Part shown: in pieces, positions 1 to 11,378 of the stretch
Numbering within the stretch: position 1 is the first letter of the stretch
Layout of the letters: each line of letters begins with the position of its first letter
Program-made: the position numbers and the translations under genes
The notes under the pieces: model-generated
What the model was told of the DNA's origin: nothing
Seen by the model: only the letters and a program-made list of their open reading frames with translations
Database searches by the model: none
From: Thermothielavioides terrestris NRRL 8126
Lineage: Eukaryota > Ascomycota > Sordariomycetes > Sordariales > Chaetomiaceae
Direction: 5' to 3'
DNA length: 64,000 nt
Assembly (NCBI RefSeq): GCF_000226115.1
Contig: NC_016459.1
Location: 2,279,501-2,343,500 of the forward strand

Positions 1-534
1 TCATGGATCCTCACGTACCTCATAATAACTATGGCTGTACGCAACGTCGGGGCCGCCTCGCTCCAGATTCAAAGCTCCGTCAAGAACCAACCATCACAAC
101 GCTGCCTTGATCGTTGAACAGCCGTCGCATTCGGTCCATAATAGTTGCTCCACGGGGGAGCCTGATTATACACTACATGTACGTAGGTGATTAACTACGC
201 CCCTGGCTCAGCCAGCCAGCCGCTCAGTCCCATCCTGAACTGGCTAAGGCAAGGGGTTGGATGAGCGTAGAAGAAACTCACAGTAAACTTGCGCTCCCCA
301 GACCAACATGACCCAGCCAGATATGCCGGCGTCAGTAAACTCTCCCCCGACCAAGCTGTCGCTGGAAAACGATGCTCACACATCCACTCGCCCTCACGAT
401 TCCCCTCCCACCCCCCTAAAAGACATGATTGGGCTAAGGTAGGTAATAAGCGGAAGCCCTTGTAGGTAAGTCCCGGCTGCCTGGAAACTAATGTCGTACT
501 CAATGGCGCCATGATTTGGTGATCGAGCAGCTGC
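1..534. other. 3' flank of the first gene, no gene seen
   Basis: This stretch lies downstream of the minus-strand gene ending at 535. It contains only low-quality open frames with no family resemblance and no splice-joined continuation. It probably holds the 3' UTR of that gene and spacer sequence. Confidence 0.5.
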
Positions 535-2551
535 TCACTGACCAACATCGCCGGGGATATCGGCTCCCCCATATCCAGCAACCCGCACACGCGGGCTCGC
601 TCTGCGCGGCTCGTCCTCCTCATCGATCGCCCGCACCGACGCCGGCGTGAAGTTCCTCGTCCGCTTGGCGACTGCGTTGCCGCTGCCGTTGCCGCCACCA
701 CTGGCACTGTTGGTCCCGCCACCACCGCTGCCTAGCGCAGCCACGCCATTGGGAGCGTTGGACGAGCCTGGCTCCGCTTGTCCTGTGCTGTTCGGCGTTG
801 CCAAAGACGAGCCGGCATTGTGGCACCCGAGGTTCGCCAAGAGAGAGCCGAATTCGCCGGCCGAGTCATTTCGCGAGCTGCCGGGGAACAGGGTCTCAAG
901 GGCGGGGGAGGTATTGTCGTCCTTCCCTGCGCGGTCGTCAGACGTGGAGACTGGGAGGGTGCCATCGAGTCCATTGATCCCAAACAACTGCTGCGAGGCC
1001 CTGCGAGGCCCGGAGGTGCCGGCCTGGGCTGTCGCTGACTGCATGGTTGCATCGACCGGGCCGCGCATCGACTGACGGTTTTCCTTGCTGGCCTTGGCCT
1101 CGGGTTGCGGGAAGAAGAGATTGGGCTGCTGGCTAGGTAGCGGGAACGGTTGGTTAAGGAGCGACTGCGTCAGCGACGACGTGAAGTCGGAAGGGAGAGA
1201 TACTCCTAGCTGCGTTGTCGGGAACGGTGGGTTTTGCCCGTCGTCTGTGGGCACCCCCGTCGGCGTGTTGGTCGGCACCTTTAGGCACATGGGGTCATCC
1301 TCCAGGCTGGATCCTGAGATGTGCATCGGCTCCGGCTGTTGCGAGGAGTCGTAGTCCGCCATGAGCGTGTCCGACGGCTGCTTGCTGGGATTCCGACCGG
1401 TCGCGGCGCAGAATGCCTTCTCATCCCAAGGATTGCCAGACGAGCCACTTGTCATGGCGCTGAACCAGTCGGCATACGCCGACTCGGCGGACAGCTCCGA
1501 GTAGGAGGGCGTGCCAACGGATCCCATGGTGCTTCGGCCAAGGTATGGCACCTGCAAGGCTTGATTGGCGAAGACGCCGGTGCCTGGTTGCGGTTGGCAC
1601 ATGCCGCTGGCCGTGGCCGGAGGCGGGAACCCCTGGTTCTTAAAGTTCTTCAGGAGCAACGACTTCTTGCCAGGGGAATGGGCGTGCGAGCTCACGCCGT
1701 CATCCATTTGATACGTCGGCACTGGCATCGCCGAGTTGAAGACCGCACAGCGCCACATGGACGGGTTCGGCCATGCGATACCATTAGTTTCGAGTATCTC
1801 TGTAGAAACCCATTAGCGGTCAGTCGACGTGTGGCATCACTACTAGACCAAGAAGACACAAAACACTCACCTAGCGGAGCGTGCTGAAAGGAGAAAACCA
1901 CGACGTTTTTGACTCTCTCGATCGGAGCCGAGAGAGAGTCTCGCGGGAATCCCTCGCTGACGATGATCTTGATGCGGCCAATGTCATCACCCGGGTTCCA
2001 GTGGCTCTGGAACAGCAGCTCGCGACGAAACTGGGGGAATCTCAAACGTTCTAACTCGCCCGTTTTCGTGAACTCTGTGCCGTCTCGCCATTAGCATTGA
2101 CCAAAGTCTTCCGGACAGCGCAGCAAACGCACCGAATGTGCTCGTAACTAGGTGCGGGCCGTTGACATCGCGGTCGAGAATGGCGGAGCTGCTCGTTCGC
2201 CCTGGTCAGCGTTGTTTTGCATGGGAGTTCGCACAGTTGGCTGACGTACGCGACCAGACGTCCATCGATCATGATCCGAGCCTCGAACTTGACAAGATCC
2301 GAGTGTTTGCTGTACGTGCGCGTGAACTGGCTGATCTCCGGGCGGCGCCAGCTGTGCAGCGAGATCTGAAACGGGACACCGGGCGGCAGGCTCGGCACGA
2401 AGCACGTCATGACGGGGACCCCCGCGGGGCCGTGGATGTGGGCCAGCTCTACGTCGGGCACGACATGGCAGGCAACCTTGAACTCTTTCAAGGGTATCTT
2501 TGAGTCACGGCCAGTAGGGAAGAGGATGACATCCCAGTCCTCGTACCGCAT
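535..2551 (-). CDS. conserved fungal protein of unknown function, 4 exons, 608 aa
   Basis: Exons on the minus strand are 2250-2551, 2133-2188, 1871-2074 and 535-1799. The three introns (61, 58 and 71 nt) have donors GTACGT, GTGCGT and GTGAGT, CTGAC/CTAAT branch points and CAG acceptors. The phases join into one 608-residue frame from the ATG at 2551. The first ~200 residues (starting MRYEDWDVILFP, later WNPGDDIGRIKIIVSEGF) look folded and resemble an N-terminal domain I associate with uncharacterised fungal proteins. The rest is Ser/Gly/Asn/Pro-rich and probably disordered, ending with a basic-acidic tail (RNFTPASVRAIDEEDEPRR). There is no signal peptide or membrane segment, so a cytosolic or nuclear protein is likely. 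No enzymatic motif was recognised, and I assign no function. Confidence 0.82.
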
Positions 2552-3603
2552 CCTTCCAAGGCACAGAGCTGGCGGCGAATGCTTCCACGGCCCAGAGGAA
2601 GCAGGCGGGGCGTGGCTGCGGGCGGGACCGGAGCGACGGCAGCTAAGAATTGCTCGATGAAAATGGAGGGAGGCGCACCAAGAGAAGAAGAGAGGCAGCA
2701 GCTAAGCCAAGGAGAGACAAGAAGAGATTGCGACACAGCAAGCTGGACGGAATGGGGGGACAAGAAGGAAAAGAAACGAAAACCCAAAATATCGTCCGAC
2801 GATGGTTGGCAAGGAATCGGGACGGCCTGTGCCCAGGACGCTTCTAGCAGATAACCTCCACTTTTGTTGGCCTCCATTCCTCAATGCTAGGTAGCGGGGT
2901 TGCTCGGTGGCAGCTGAGCAGAGCAGTGTAGGCCGCGCGAGGTCACGTTCCGGTGGCAGTCGCTCCTTCCTGTCCATGACGCTGCGACCGTGCCGAGAGG
3001 AGAAGGCGCCCCGCTTTCGGTTCTGAGCGATGTCCATCCATTGGCCATCGAGAGCCTGCTTAGGGGGAAGTTGTTTGGCGTCGAGCTGCCCGAGATGGAC
3101 CCAGATGCCGTGAGCGGCAAGCGCAGGGCAGAGCTGCGGAGTCCGAAGGGCCTTGGAGGGAGCGGCAAGGGCGGGACAGCCGCGCCGGGCGATGGCCGCC
3201 TGCCTGTCTAGAATTCCATCCCAGGTCCCAGGTTAGAGACCCGACAGCGCCAGCGCTCGCATTTGGTTGCCCGTCCGCACCTAGTTGGTGCTTCTTTCTA
3301 GGCCGGGCGTAAAAGCTCTTGGTGGGGAAAAAATGATGGCGGCGCTTGCTGCACCCAGGCCCTAAAGAACCGGGATGGGCTCCTGCCACAGACTCGTTTC
3401 CAGCAAAATTGTTCTGCTGAGTGCATTCCTTCGAATCCCCCTTCCTCCTCACCCTCCCCGGCGCACCCCAAGTAGACCTCGACTCGAGCACTCGAGCACC
3501 ATACGGTGCTTCACAAAGCCAGGTCAAGCCGACGTGACAAAGGAGCTCGATTGAACATTGTTAGCTGGCTACTCGGATATATACACACCATCTACCGTCG
3601 TGT
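2552..3603. other. intergenic: promoter of the 608-aa gene and 3' flank of NDUFB8
   Basis: About 1.05 kb between two minus-strand genes. The part near 2552 should hold the promoter and 5' UTR of the downstream gene. The open frames here (for example 3060-3527 minus) have shadow-like composition with no splice partners, and no gene can be supported. Confidence 0.5.
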
Positions 3604-4274
3604 TCACGGGTCCGGGTCACCCGGCATTCTGGCCTAGACCGCATTGTTAGCAGCTCGCGCGTCGACTAGCTGGGGGCCTGGGTGGGTGTGCGGTCGGTGA
3701 CTTGCCCTGACGCCTCCAGGTCCGCCCAGTTCCCTCTCCAAGCCACCCTCGAATTCCCGTGGGTAGCTGGCCCGGTCCGGGTACGTCAACTTGACGGCGT
3801 AGCACACGCTGAGGAAGACGGCAACGAAGACGCCGATCTGGAACAGGCCCTTGCCCGGGGTAATCCACGTGTACTCGTACGGCGAGAACATGCCCAGGAT
3901 ATCGTGGTCCTCGTGCACCGGCTCGCCAAAGTTCCTGCGCTCCTGCTTGTCCCACCAGTCGGCATGGGGATCGCGGAATTGGCGCTTGATACGCGGGGGG
4001 TTGATGTAGCCGCCGTTCTGCGCGAAAATCGTCAGCTCAGTCCCCGCTGGGCGCCAGGCCCATGTCTGCGGCAACCTCAACACACCATGTCCGGGTCCTC
4101 CTCCGGCGAGAGCGTTGGGTAGTCGGAATCGGGGTATTTCTCGTCGATTTTGGATCGTCCGGCCATGGACTCGGGAAGGAAGCCGCGCTGCTGGATGAAG
4201 GGAAGTCGTCGGGCGGCAGCCGGCAGCGCCGCCGCTCGAAACGGCGACGCCCGCATGACCCGGCGAGACAGCAT
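3604..4274 (-). CDS. NADH:ubiquinone oxidoreductase (complex I) subunit NDUFB8/ASHI family, 176 aa
   Basis: This is an accessory subunit of the membrane arm of mitochondrial complex I. Exons are 4086-4274, 3706-4017 and 3604-3633 (minus). Intron 1 (68 nt) is GT-AG. Intron 2 (72 nt) is GC-AG, with donor AGG|GCAAGT, branch point CTAAC and acceptor CTAG. Splicing it replaces an unrelated read-through tail with a short ending, ARMPGDPDP, of the type expected for the family. The N-terminus is Arg/Ala-rich and Ser-containing (MLSRRVMRASPFRAAALP), a typical mitochondrial presequence. The core reads GGYINPPRIKRQFRDPHADW, then WDKQERRNFGEPVHEDHDIL, then one membrane segment (FQIGVFVAVFLSVCYAV) and a tail YPREFEGGLERELGG, which is the fungal NDUFB8 pattern. 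It is divergent from SWR1 with a 580-bp shared upstream region. Confidence 0.93.
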
Positions 4275-4854
4275 CTGCGCTTTGGTCAGCTTCGGCGGGG
4301 TAGATGGTCAATGTCGAACGCAGATGTGTACATGCCTTGGCGTTGGTGGTGCCGCGATGCCAATGGCTCGGAGCAGGTCTGATGGTGTCGATTGTCAATT
4401 GCAGCGATGCGCTCGCTGTGCGGTGGTTGTTCCAGTTCACGCTAGCTTGCTCGGAGTTGGGGCCGTGCACGCTTGCTGCGTGTCCTGATTGGCTCCAGCT
4501 TTCCGCTTTGGTGCGATGCGGCAACCCAACTGAACGGTTACCGAGTACTGCGGTAATGATCAGTTGACACCTCAGGCATCCACCCGTCGCTGCCTGCTGC
4601 TTGGCGCGCGGGATTCGCCTTCAGGCTGGCGATGAGGGCGGAATTTTTTGTCGGTTGGCAAAGTTCTGCGGACGACGAGCATTTTCAGCAGAAAACTCGC
4701 TGCAGCCAGCCTTCCAGAGCCCTGGTCATGCCCAAACTTCGAGAGGAGATACTTTGAGACCCTGGCATTCGTCTGACCATATTTTCATTGTGCCAGATGC
4801 CAGATCCGTCGAGATCTCGGCCGTCTTTGCCTCGCGGTGTCCCTTGCTACTACT
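4275..4854. promoter_or_regulatory. shared divergent promoter region of NDUFB8 and SWR1
   Basis: 580 bp separate the two divergent start codons. An ATTGG (inverted CCAAT box) lies near 4489, but no clear TATA box was seen. Assignment rests on gene orientation only. Confidence 0.5.
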
Positions 4855-7800
4855 ATGACGACGGAGATCGCGTCGCCCAGCCCAACACAGGCAGGCCCGC
4901 CTCCAACTCCCGGCGACAATGCACCACACCACGCGCGACGGCCATCAACCACGCCCCCTAAACAAGCCGAATCCGTCAAACAAAGCGTCTCGCGTCCTTC
5001 GGAGACCGTCAACGGAGCCAGCAACGATGAGCACAATTCCGAGCATCCAGCCGGAACCCCACGTGCCAGCGGCCTGCGCAGCACGCGTGACGAGCCGGCA
5101 GCGACGGGCGTAAACGACGGCCCCCCGGCCAAACGCCGCCGAGTGCGCGACACGACCCCGAACAACGCGGTTCGCAAGCCGAAGCCCGAGTCGCCGCCGT
5201 GGAAGAAGATCGAAGCTGATGGACCGTCGACGTTCACCACCGAGGACGGCCGCCGTAAGTCGGGCCGTATCAACGCCGTGCCTCTCGAGCTGCAGCCCGG
5301 TGACAAGCGCATAACGAGGGGAGTGCTACACAGCCAGCAACAGCAGTACAGTCCGTCCAAAACCCGCTATGGCGCGACGAACGGTCACGGCGCCGGCCCT
5401 GTTTCCACTCCAGCGAGTGCAGCCGTCAAACGTTCGGTGTCATCAACCAAGCAGACTCTTGCCAAGCAGTCAACCAGCAAACCTCCACCCAAGAAGCCGC
5501 CAGCGCAAGAGCCTCGGTCAAGCACGCGAAGTCATCGGCGATCCGCATCTCCCAAACGCGTTGTCACACCCGCGAAATCGTCTCTCGGCACGCGTCGTTC
5601 GGCGCGCCATCTCCGGGAGACTGCAAATGACGACGAGACCACCCCCGCCGTGACGCGCACCACGCCGCGCATAAAACTACGGATGAGACCGCCCTTGACA
5701 ACTATCCCGCTCGTCCACCGCGACCAGGCCAACTTGCGACCTAAGCTCGGCCCGACTTTCGAGGAGTTCTTCACCCGCGCCGCAGACATACCAGCAGAGG
5801 AAGGAGGCCTCTTTGTGCCCTCCGAGGATGGCCCCCGATATACAGAGGAGGCAGCGAGGGAAGATGCGCAACTTATCCTGCGGGTCGAAAAGGAGGTAGA
5901 ACCTGGTGGTGTGCTGGCGCCGGATAGGTGCTCCGTGTTCGAGCCCGAGCCCGAGGAAGAACCGCCGAGGCAGTGGGCGCACATGGATCATCTGACCAAA
6001 GCAATGTCTAATTTTCGCAGGCTGATGCTTCTGGAACATCAGCGCCATCGAGCCACTGCCAAGCGTCTTGCCGTTGCCTGTGAGGCCGAGTGGAGACGGC
6101 GGAATCCGCAACCCAAGACAGCCGAGGAAATCGAGCTCGAAGAGATCGAACAGAGCAAGGCAAGGTGGCGCCAAGTCAACAAGGTCATTGCCGGCATGTG
6201 GGAGAACGTCAAGACAGAGGTCAATCGCCGGCGACTGGCAGAGTGGGAGGCGGAGGAGCAGCGCCGCGTGAAGGCTGCGTTGAACCAGGCCGTCAACCGT
6301 TCTGAGCAGCAGCTTCAGGCAAGACAAACGCGCTTCGATACTGAGGAGCTGTCGGAAGAGGATCTGGACGGCGATGACATCCTTTCGGAGACCAGCGACG
6401 GTGACGACTCAGACGGCGGCACCGAGGGTTCAGGAGATGTGTCGAGCGAAGAGGGGAGCGACGAAGACATGTCCTCTTCAGATGACGAGGAAGACGCAGA
6501 GTCCGAGCTCTCTGACGAGGCACTAACTCAGGAGCAGTTGCGGGAGAAATACGCCAACCTGCCAGACCTGGATGTTTCATCGGAGGCCAAGAAGGATTCG
6601 CCGGGAGCCGAGCTGGCCGATGGGATCGCTGAGGCTGCTTCCGAGGTGGACACCAGCGATGAGTCGATCGACATGGATGATGACCTTGGGTCCACCGAGG
6701 AGGAATCGGAGGCGGAAGATGGCGCAGAGGGCAGCGGTAGCGCTGACGAGTCGGAGGACGAACCCTCCGGGCTTCTCGGTCTGTTCTTCAAGAAGTCGGA
6801 GCTGAAGAAGCTGAAGGCCGAGGCTGCCGCTGAGGAGCCCGGGACGTCGCAAGACGACGTGGAGATGGCGGACGCTAACTCGGTGCCTCACCCCGAGGCT
6901 GCAACACACAACGGCGGAGACGAAATTCCCTCGGAAGACGGGCGACGAGCCACCACCCCGCGCCCGACAGCAGTGCCAACACATCAAACCACGCAGGAAC
7001 CTACCGGAAATGGAGAACCGTCCCTGGCACCCCAGGAGCCACCTCCGCAATCTGCAGTCGCCTCGGCGGGAAGTGAACGGGCAATGGACGCCAAACAGGA
7101 GCCTACGGAGGATGTCTCGATGCTCGACGCCCCCTTGGCACCCGTAACGTTTTCGCAACCTGTCGCCAACTCCACCGAAAGCATTCCGCCTTCAATCATA
7201 ACGCAGCCGTACAGCCCAGCAACAGAGCCGATCACCAATATCCTGAGTCCTTCCAGAAGCCAGTCGCCGCGAACATCTGACGACACCAAGCCCACCGATT
7301 TCGAGACGCCTCGCTCCGTCTCGCTGCTGAACGCTCCGAAGACCGACAGCAGGTCCGCGTCGCCTCAACCGGCCGCGCCGAGGACTGAGATTCCCTTCCT
7401 CCTGCGCGGAAAATTGCGTGAGTACCAGCACCATGGCCTGGATTGGCTCGCTTCTCTATACGCCAACAACACGAACGGCATTCTCGCGGATGAAATGGGC
7501 TTGGGAAAAACCATCCAGACCATTGCCCTGCTGGCGCATCTCGCCTGCTACCACGAAGTGTGGGGGCCTCACCTTGTGATCGTGCCGACGAGTGTCATGC
7601 TGAACTGGGAGATGGAGTTCAAGAAGTGGTGCCCCGGGTTCAAGATCCTCACATACTACGGCAACCAGGAAGAGCGCAAGAGGAAGCGCCAGGGTTGGAC
7701 GAACGACGACGTTTGGAACGTGTGCATCACATCATACCAGATGGTTCTCCAGGACCAGCAGGTGTTCCGGCGGCGACGGTGGCATTACATGATCCTCGAC

Positions 7801-10122
7801 GAAGCACACAACATCAAGAACTTCAAGTCGCAACGGTGGCAAACGCTGCTGGGCTTCAACACGCACTCCCGGCTTCTCCTGACCGGCACGCCGCTGCAAA
7901 ACAACCTCACGGAGCTGTGGTCGCTGCTCTACTTTTTGGCCCCGCCGGAAAACGGCGAAGGTGGCTTCGTCGACCTTCAGGAGTTCCACAACTGGTTCTC
8001 CAGGCCAGAGTCCCAGATTCTTGAGAGCGGACGGGAGCAGCTGGACGACGAAGCCCGCGCCATCATCTCGAAGCTACACAAGGTTCTCCGTCCATACTTG
8101 CTCCGCCGGCTGAAGGCCGATGTGGAGAAGCAGATGCCGGCCAAGTACGAGCACGTGGAATTTTGTCGGCTCTCCAAACGCCAACGCGAGCTGTATGACG
8201 GCTTCCTGTCTCGTGCGGACACCAGAGCGACCCTCGCTTCGGGAAACTACATGTCCATCATTAACTGCTTGATGCAGCTTCGAAAGGTGTGCAACCATCC
8301 GGACCTCTTTGTCGACCGACCGATCATGACCTCCTTCCGCATGCAACGGTCGGTGGCCTCGGATTACGAGCCGAATGAGCGGCTTGTCAGAAAGAAACTC
8401 CTGGCCGTCCCGCCGATGCAGGTGGTCAGCCTCAGCTTCCTCAACATGATCCCCACTCTGTACGAGGGCATGTCGACCAGAGACGCGGACCGGATTTCGC
8501 AGCTGAGCTCCCACCGCATCCTTGTCGACCTCAGGGAGGCGCAGAAGACGCGGGCCAACAACGCTTACCATGCGCTTGACCCCGCCTCGGTCACGTCTAA
8601 CTTGGTCTACCTGGAGAGTGCCGCTCGCTGGGGTCGGTTCGAGGAACTGCAGCACTGTGTCTACATCAACGCTCTGCGTCGCCAGCAGCGGCCCATCTAC
8701 GGGAAGCGACTCATTGAGATGCTGACGCTCGACACCCATCGCCGTCCGTACAAGCCACGGCCCAAGGTGCCTCAGAAGATCATGAGCTGGTTCGAGGAGG
8801 ATTCGTACTTACTGCACAATGCGATTCCGACGCTCCAGCAGCGGGCTGATGCGATGGAGACGACGATTTCCAAGTTTGCCTGTGTCACGCCGGCCGTGGT
8901 GACTGGCGACATGACCAGACTGCTGTTGGGTGACAAGGGAGTCGAGGCGTTCCAGGAGGCAGATCTGAAGCTGTCGGCTCCGGTCAAGTATGCGCCGTAT
9001 ATGCCGAAGGAGCGGCCGCCAGACCCGTGGCACGAGGCGCGCATGCGGTTGACGATCCAGTTCCCCGACAAGCGGCTTCTCCAGTACGACTGCGGCAAAC
9101 TGCAGGTGCTGGATAAGCTCCTCAGGCGGCTGCAGGCGGACGGCCATCGCGCGCTGATCTTCACGCAGATGACCAAGGTGCTCGACATCCTCGAGCAGTT
9201 CCTCAATATCCATGGGCACAAATACCTGCGGCTCGACGGGGCAACCAAGGTGGAGCAGCGGCAGATTCTGACGGACCGCTTCAACTACGACACGCGGATC
9301 CTGTGCTTCATCCTGTCGACGCGGTCGGGCGGGCTGGGCATCAACCTCACCGGGGCGGACACGGTCATCTTCTACGACCAGGACTGGAACCCAGCGATGG
9401 ACAAGCAGTGCCAGGACCGGTGCCACCGCATCGGGCAGACGCGCGACGTGCACATCTACCGGCTCGTGAGCGAGCACACGATCGAGGCCAACATCCTGCG
9501 CAAGGCCAGCCAGAAGCAGATGCTCGACGACGTGGTCATCCAGGAAGGCGAGTTCACGACCGACTACTTCAACAGGCTGTCGGTGCGCGACGTCATCGGC
9601 ACCAACGGCGAAGTGCGCGCCAACGAGGACGACGTGGCGGCCAACGCGGCCATGGACCGCGTGCTCGGCGGCGTCGAGAGCGGCAACCCGCGCAGCGCGG
9701 GCCGCGTGCTGGAGCAGGCCGAGGACAAGGAGGACGTGGCCGCCGCGCGCGTCGCCGAGAAGGAGATCACGCAGGACGACGCCGACTTCCTCGAGCAGCA
9801 GCCCGGGTCGGGCGGCGCGTCGGGCGTGTCGAGCGTCCGGCAGGGCACCCCGCGGGAGGGCACCTCGGAGCCGCAGGCGTCGGCGGCCGGGCGCTCCGGG
9901 CTGGGGCTGTTTGCCGAGTCGGCGGACTACGGCGAGGGGTCCGGCGCCGCGGCGGCGGCGGAGCCGGCCGAGGTCGAGTACAACGCGTTTGGCGAGCGGA
10001 TGCGTACCGTGGACGACTACATGCTGGGGTTCATGGCGAGGGCGCTCGAGGGCACGCCGCTCGAGCTGCCGCGGGACAAGAAGAAGAGCAAGAAGAAGGG
10101 CAAGGACACGAGGAAGCGGTAG
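4855..10122 (+). CDS. SWR1: Swr1/SRCAP-type Snf2 ATPase, helicase of the SWR1 chromatin-remodelling complex, 1755 aa
   Basis: This is the catalytic subunit that exchanges H2A for H2A.Z in nucleosomes. The frame is a single exon. The first ATG is at 4855; the frame is open six codons further upstream from a GTG, which is not a credible eukaryotic start. Domains in order: a long basic, Pro/Ser-rich N-terminus; an HSA domain starting about residue 370 (QWAHMDHLTKAMSNFRRLML), which binds actin-related proteins; an acidic Asp/Glu/Ser stretch about 496-636; and the ATPase N-lobe with Walker A DEMGLGKT at 879-886 and DEAH at 982-985. A roughly 260-residue insertion between lobes (about 1145-1410) is the split-ATPase hallmark of the INO80/SWR1 group. 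The C-lobe has STRSGGLGINL and CHRIGQTRDV (about 1523), and the protein ends in a Lys-rich tail. The N-terminal HSA plus insertion and the MLDDVVIQEGEFTTDYF block favour Swr1 over Ino80. It is nuclear. Confidence 0.95.
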   Translation: MTTEIASPSPTQAGPPPTPGDNAPHHARRPSTTPPKQAESVKQSVSRPSETVNGASNDEHNSEHPAGTPRASGLRSTRDEPAATGVNDGPPAKRRRVRDTTPNNAVRKPKPESPPWKKIEADGPSTFTTEDGRRKSGRINAVPLELQPGDKRITRGVLHSQQQQYSPSKTRYGATNGHGAGPVSTPASAAVKRSVSSTKQTLAKQSTSKPPPKKPPAQEPRSSTRSHRRSASPKRVVTPAKSSLGTRRSARHLRETANDDETTPAVTRTTPRIKLRMRPPLTTIPLVHRDQANLRPKLGPTFEEFFTRAADIPAEEGGLFVPSEDGPRYTEEAAREDAQLILRVEKEVEPGGVLAPDRCSVFEPEPEEEPPRQWAHMDHLTKAMSNFRRLMLLEHQRHRATAKRLAVACEAEWRRRNPQPKTAEEIELEEIEQSKARWRQVNKVIAGMWENVKTEVNRRRLAEWEAEEQRRVKAALNQAVNRSEQQLQARQTRFDTEELSEEDLDGDDILSETSDGDDSDGGTEGSGDVSSEEGSDEDMSSSDDEEDAESELSDEALTQEQLREKYANLPDLDVSSEAKKDSPGAELADGIAEAASEVDTSDESIDMDDDLGSTEEESEAEDGAEGSGSADESEDEPSGLLGLFFKKSELKKLKAEAAAEEPGTSQDDVEMADANSVPHPEAATHNGGDEIPSEDGRRATTPRPTAVPTHQTTQEPTGNGEPSLAPQEPPPQSAVASAGSERAMDAKQEPTEDVSMLDAPLAPVTFSQPVANSTESIPPSIITQPYSPATEPITNILSPSRSQSPRTSDDTKPTDFETPRSVSLLNAPKTDSRSASPQPAAPRTEIPFLLRGKLREYQHHGLDWLASLYANNTNGILADEMGLGKTIQTIALLAHLACYHEVWGPHLVIVPTSVMLNWEMEFKKWCPGFKILTYYGNQEERKRKRQGWTNDDVWNVCITSYQMVLQDQQVFRRRRWHYMILDEAHNIKNFKSQRWQTLLGFNTHSRLLLTGTPLQNNLTELWSLLYFLAPPENGEGGFVDLQEFHNWFSRPESQILESGREQLDDEARAIISKLHKVLRPYLLRRLKADVEKQMPAKYEHVEFCRLSKRQRELYDGFLSRADTRATLASGNYMSIINCLMQLRKVCNHPDLFVDRPIMTSFRMQRSVASDYEPNERLVRKKLLAVPPMQVVSLSFLNMIPTLYEGMSTRDADRISQLSSHRILVDLREAQKTRANNAYHALDPASVTSNLVYLESAARWGRFEELQHCVYINALRRQQRPIYGKRLIEMLTLDTHRRPYKPRPKVPQKIMSWFEEDSYLLHNAIPTLQQRADAMETTISKFACVTPAVVTGDMTRLLLGDKGVEAFQEADLKLSAPVKYAPYMPKERPPDPWHEARMRLTIQFPDKRLLQYDCGKLQVLDKLLRRLQADGHRALIFTQMTKVLDILEQFLNIHGHKYLRLDGATKVEQRQILTDRFNYDTRILCFILSTRSGGLGINLTGADTVIFYDQDWNPAMDKQCQDRCHRIGQTRDVHIYRLVSEHTIEANILRKASQKQMLDDVVIQEGEFTTDYFNRLSVRDVIGTNGEVRANEDDVAANAAMDRVLGGVESGNPRSAGRVLEQAEDKEDVAAARVAEKEITQDDADFLEQQPGSGGASGVSSVRQGTPREGTSEPQASAAGRSGLGLFAESADYGEGSGAAAAAEPAEVEYNAFGERMRTVDDYMLGFMARALEGTPLELPRDKKKSKKKGKDTRKR

Positions 10123-11378
10123 GGGACACAGACATCGTGGCTGGCCGGTGCTGCGTGTGCGCCGCACCCAGACGCAGGCGCAGGCGCAGATTCTCACTCA
10201 CGCAAACGGCGAGAGCCTGGGAGAGACGGAACCGTGGATGGAGCAATCAGTAATTGTATTATAACTAGCATGTTTGGAAGTTTGGTTGTTAGGCGCTTTG
10301 TTTGGTGGGCGAGGGCCGCGCAGCCGGGTAGATGGAGTCGGAGTGGCCGGTTCATTGCTTTCGAATAGGGACACAGCGGAATTCAAATCGTGTAAGACGG
10401 GGCGCTCAGAGAGAGAGAGGGCTGCCGCTTTTTGCCAACGGATGTCGGGGACCAGTGCCAGCGAATGTCGATATCGTTGCAGGTAGTTAATGGGTTGGGG
10501 CGATGCCCTCGACCGTCCGAACAGGAAGGACATGGACGGCCATCGGCCTCTCCTCTTGTTTCTAGCTAGTGGGACATTCACCAATTGCCCCGGCTGATAA
10601 TTGAGTGTAATCAACTGAGCCAAACTGCGGCAAAGGCCACGCCGGGAGTGTCCAGCTGGAAGCAGCTCGGGCTGCCGACTGAAGGTGGCCTCATGGTCAC
10701 TGTTCTCGAGAAGCTCTTGTTACCTTCAGGAATCCAGTAATGAGCAGCTCAGATCCCCAGAAAGGCCTCACACTGTAGTGAGCTCTCCCAAGTGGTGATG
10801 GCTGTGTCTCTTGTGTTCTCCTTTGCTGCATCGACTCCTTCCGGACTGGTATCCGGTCTGTGGAATTGGTCCCCTTGAACTTCTGTGTACACTAGTCAGT
10901 CCTTGCAGGGTCCTCGTGGCCCGAATCGGACATGTCGCCGCCGCCACGGTCAATGACAATTGGCTGAGCGGTGGATGGGTCACAAAACACTATTGCCGGC
11001 ATCTGCCGAGATAGGTGTTTGCCCTCTTTTGGGACGCGCGCTAGTTGGGATAGTTCTTGCTCCAAACAAACTAGATTCGCAGTTCCACAGCGGCTGAAGG
11101 TCCTGGCTGAGAGCCACCAGCGATCATTCGCCCAAACTGGTCTCTCAGCTTCTTTCAAGGCCGCGAGCGAGGTCTGGACCTGTCCAAGGCGTCCTTGGCT
11201 CTCCACAACTCTCAGCTCTGCCACGCAGCAGCGCTTGGACAGCTTGAGACCCCGGGATAGTTGAACCAAGTGCGGATTACATACAGTATAAATAAGAACA
11301 ACCTGCCCATCGGCTCGTGATGGCCTTGATCCACTCTCCGGGCGACACACTCGCATTTGTGAGGCTCGGTCGACAACC
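10123..11378. other. intergenic: SWR1 3' flank and promoter of the secreted-protein gene
   Basis: No gene is supported in these 1.26 kb. A short GA run lies near 10409-10420. The distal end holds a clear TATA element for the next gene. Confidence 0.55.
11287..11294 (+). promoter_or_regulatory. TATA box of the secreted-protein gene
   Basis: TATAAATA lies 85 bp upstream of the ATG at 11379, a normal distance for a fungal core promoter with a short 5' UTR. A strong TATA suggests regulated rather than housekeeping expression; that is inference. Confidence 0.6.

Noticed and set aside
195..725. 176-codon minus-strand frame at the window start
   Set aside because: It overlaps the end of the 608-aa gene in another frame, with low-complexity composition and no partner exon.
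3634..4524. Single long minus-strand frame of 296 codons over the NDUFB8 locus
   Set aside because: It reads through both introns and the 5' flank. The spliced 176-aa model has the family sequence at both ends.
4837..4854. Upstream in-frame extension of SWR1 beginning at a GTG
   Set aside because: Nuclear genes rarely start at GTG; the ATG at 4855 is the first one in frame.
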